This document shows, one piece after another, positions 42,001 to 42,159 of a stretch of 42,159 nt of DNA. The stretch covers positions 1 to 42,159 of the forward strand of contig CAUHQV010000021.1 of NCBI GenBank assembly GCA_959608625.1, written 5' to 3'. Source of the DNA: an uncultured Flavobacteriales bacterium (GTDB lineage: Bacteria > Bacteroidota > Bacteroidia > Flavobacteriales > UBA1820). The number at the start of each line of letters is the position of its first letter. Position 1 is the first letter of the stretch. The notes beneath the pieces are model-generated. The model was not told the origin of the DNA. It saw only the letters and a list, made by a program, of their open reading frames with translations, and made no database searches. The translations under genes and the position numbers were made by a program.

Positions 42001-42159
42001 TCAGGGGAAAAACAGGCAATAAAAGAGGCTTTTGAAGTCTTCTTTTCCGGGTACCACGGCCACCGGCTTCCGCTCTTCAAACTCTTTCATCTTCTCCCTC
42101 CGCACCGCATCCGCCCTTGCCATTGCTTTGGCACGAGCCACCTCCTGCTCCCGAGAACG
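42001..42159 (-). CDS. unidentified partial CDS, C-terminal tail only
   Basis: An open frame enters from the right edge and ends with TGA at 42001-42003, giving 52 residues. It is highly charged and helical ('REQEVARAKAMARADAVRRE', then 'KMKEFEERKPVAVVPGKE') and finishes with a hydrophobic tip 'LFYCLFFP'. No family is recognised. The charged, Arg/Lys/Glu-rich composition differs from the neighbouring housekeeping genes, and the location right after a tRNA is a frequent insertion point for integrative elements; it could equally be an ordinary or spurious frame. Confidence is low because only the tail is visible. Confidence 0.35.
   Translation of the reverse strand, partial: RSREQEVARAKAMARADAVRREKMKEFEERKPVAVVPGKEDFKSLFYCLFFP

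Overview
This window is chromosomal DNA from a member of the Bacteroidales, most probably an Alistipes-like (Rikenellaceae) gut bacterium. The evidence is as follows. Promoters carry the Bacteroidetes-type -7 box TAnnTTTG, twice with a perfect TTTG-N20 upstream element. There are secreted fragments of SusC type, BF3164/TolB-like propeller lipoproteins, a CAB-ordered fumarate reductase/succinate dehydrogenase with a five-helix cytochrome b, a DUF3127 protein and a SAM-II riboswitch. Base composition looks evenly GC-rich (mid-50s per cent by eye) and codon use is uniform. No insertion sequence, prophage, CRISPR array or rRNA is visible. The genus is inference; the phylum is secure.

Layout. 1-2123 (minus): ruvC followed by two tandem paralogous propeller lipoproteins, the second cut by the window edge. 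2211-4261 (plus): thyA-dfr (ATGA overlap) and a cytosolic, degenerate histidine-kinase-like protein. 4270-6373 (minus): tatA, and upstream of it a three-gene unit of secreted proteins that consist only of the N-terminal part of SusC-type receptors (carboxypeptidase-like domain plus plug, no barrel). 6543-8850 (plus): a SpeD-SpeE fusion and an agmatinase-like ureohydrolase, a compact route to spermidine. 9018-14751 (plus): a complete tripartite RND efflux operon, convergent with an HTH regulator (14818-15783). 16259-17667 (plus): a zinc-type CDF exporter and a small secreted protein, ended by a 19-bp perfect hairpin shared with a SIMPL-domain gene on the other strand. 18509-24409 (minus): rlmN-ispB-surE-lpxB-comEC, an envelope/isoprenoid housekeeping operon. 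24496-26058 (plus): rsgA and a DUF456 membrane protein. 26095-27612 (minus): a predicted ~110-nt small RNA with its own perfect promoter and terminator, then serS. 27822-33276 (plus): yifB, a GNAT acetyltransferase, an M3 peptidase lipoprotein and a dicarboxylate/amino-acid symporter. 33343-37271 (minus): a DUF4269 protein, metK behind a SAM-II riboswitch, recX, an RsmI-like methylase and a DUF3127 protein with an SSB-like tail. 37540-38052 (plus): an HXXEE membrane protein. 38127-41639 (minus): sdhCAB/frdCAB. 41844-41917 (plus): tRNA-Asn(GTT), followed by an unidentified partial gene at the right edge.

Most genes are housekeeping. The parts most worth following up are the barrel-less plug-domain operon, the small RNA downstream of serS, the SAM-II leader of metK with a possible competing pairing, the DUF3127 protein with an SSB-type acidic tip, and the degenerate histidine kinase downstream of dfr. 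All calls come from reading sequence; no database search was run.
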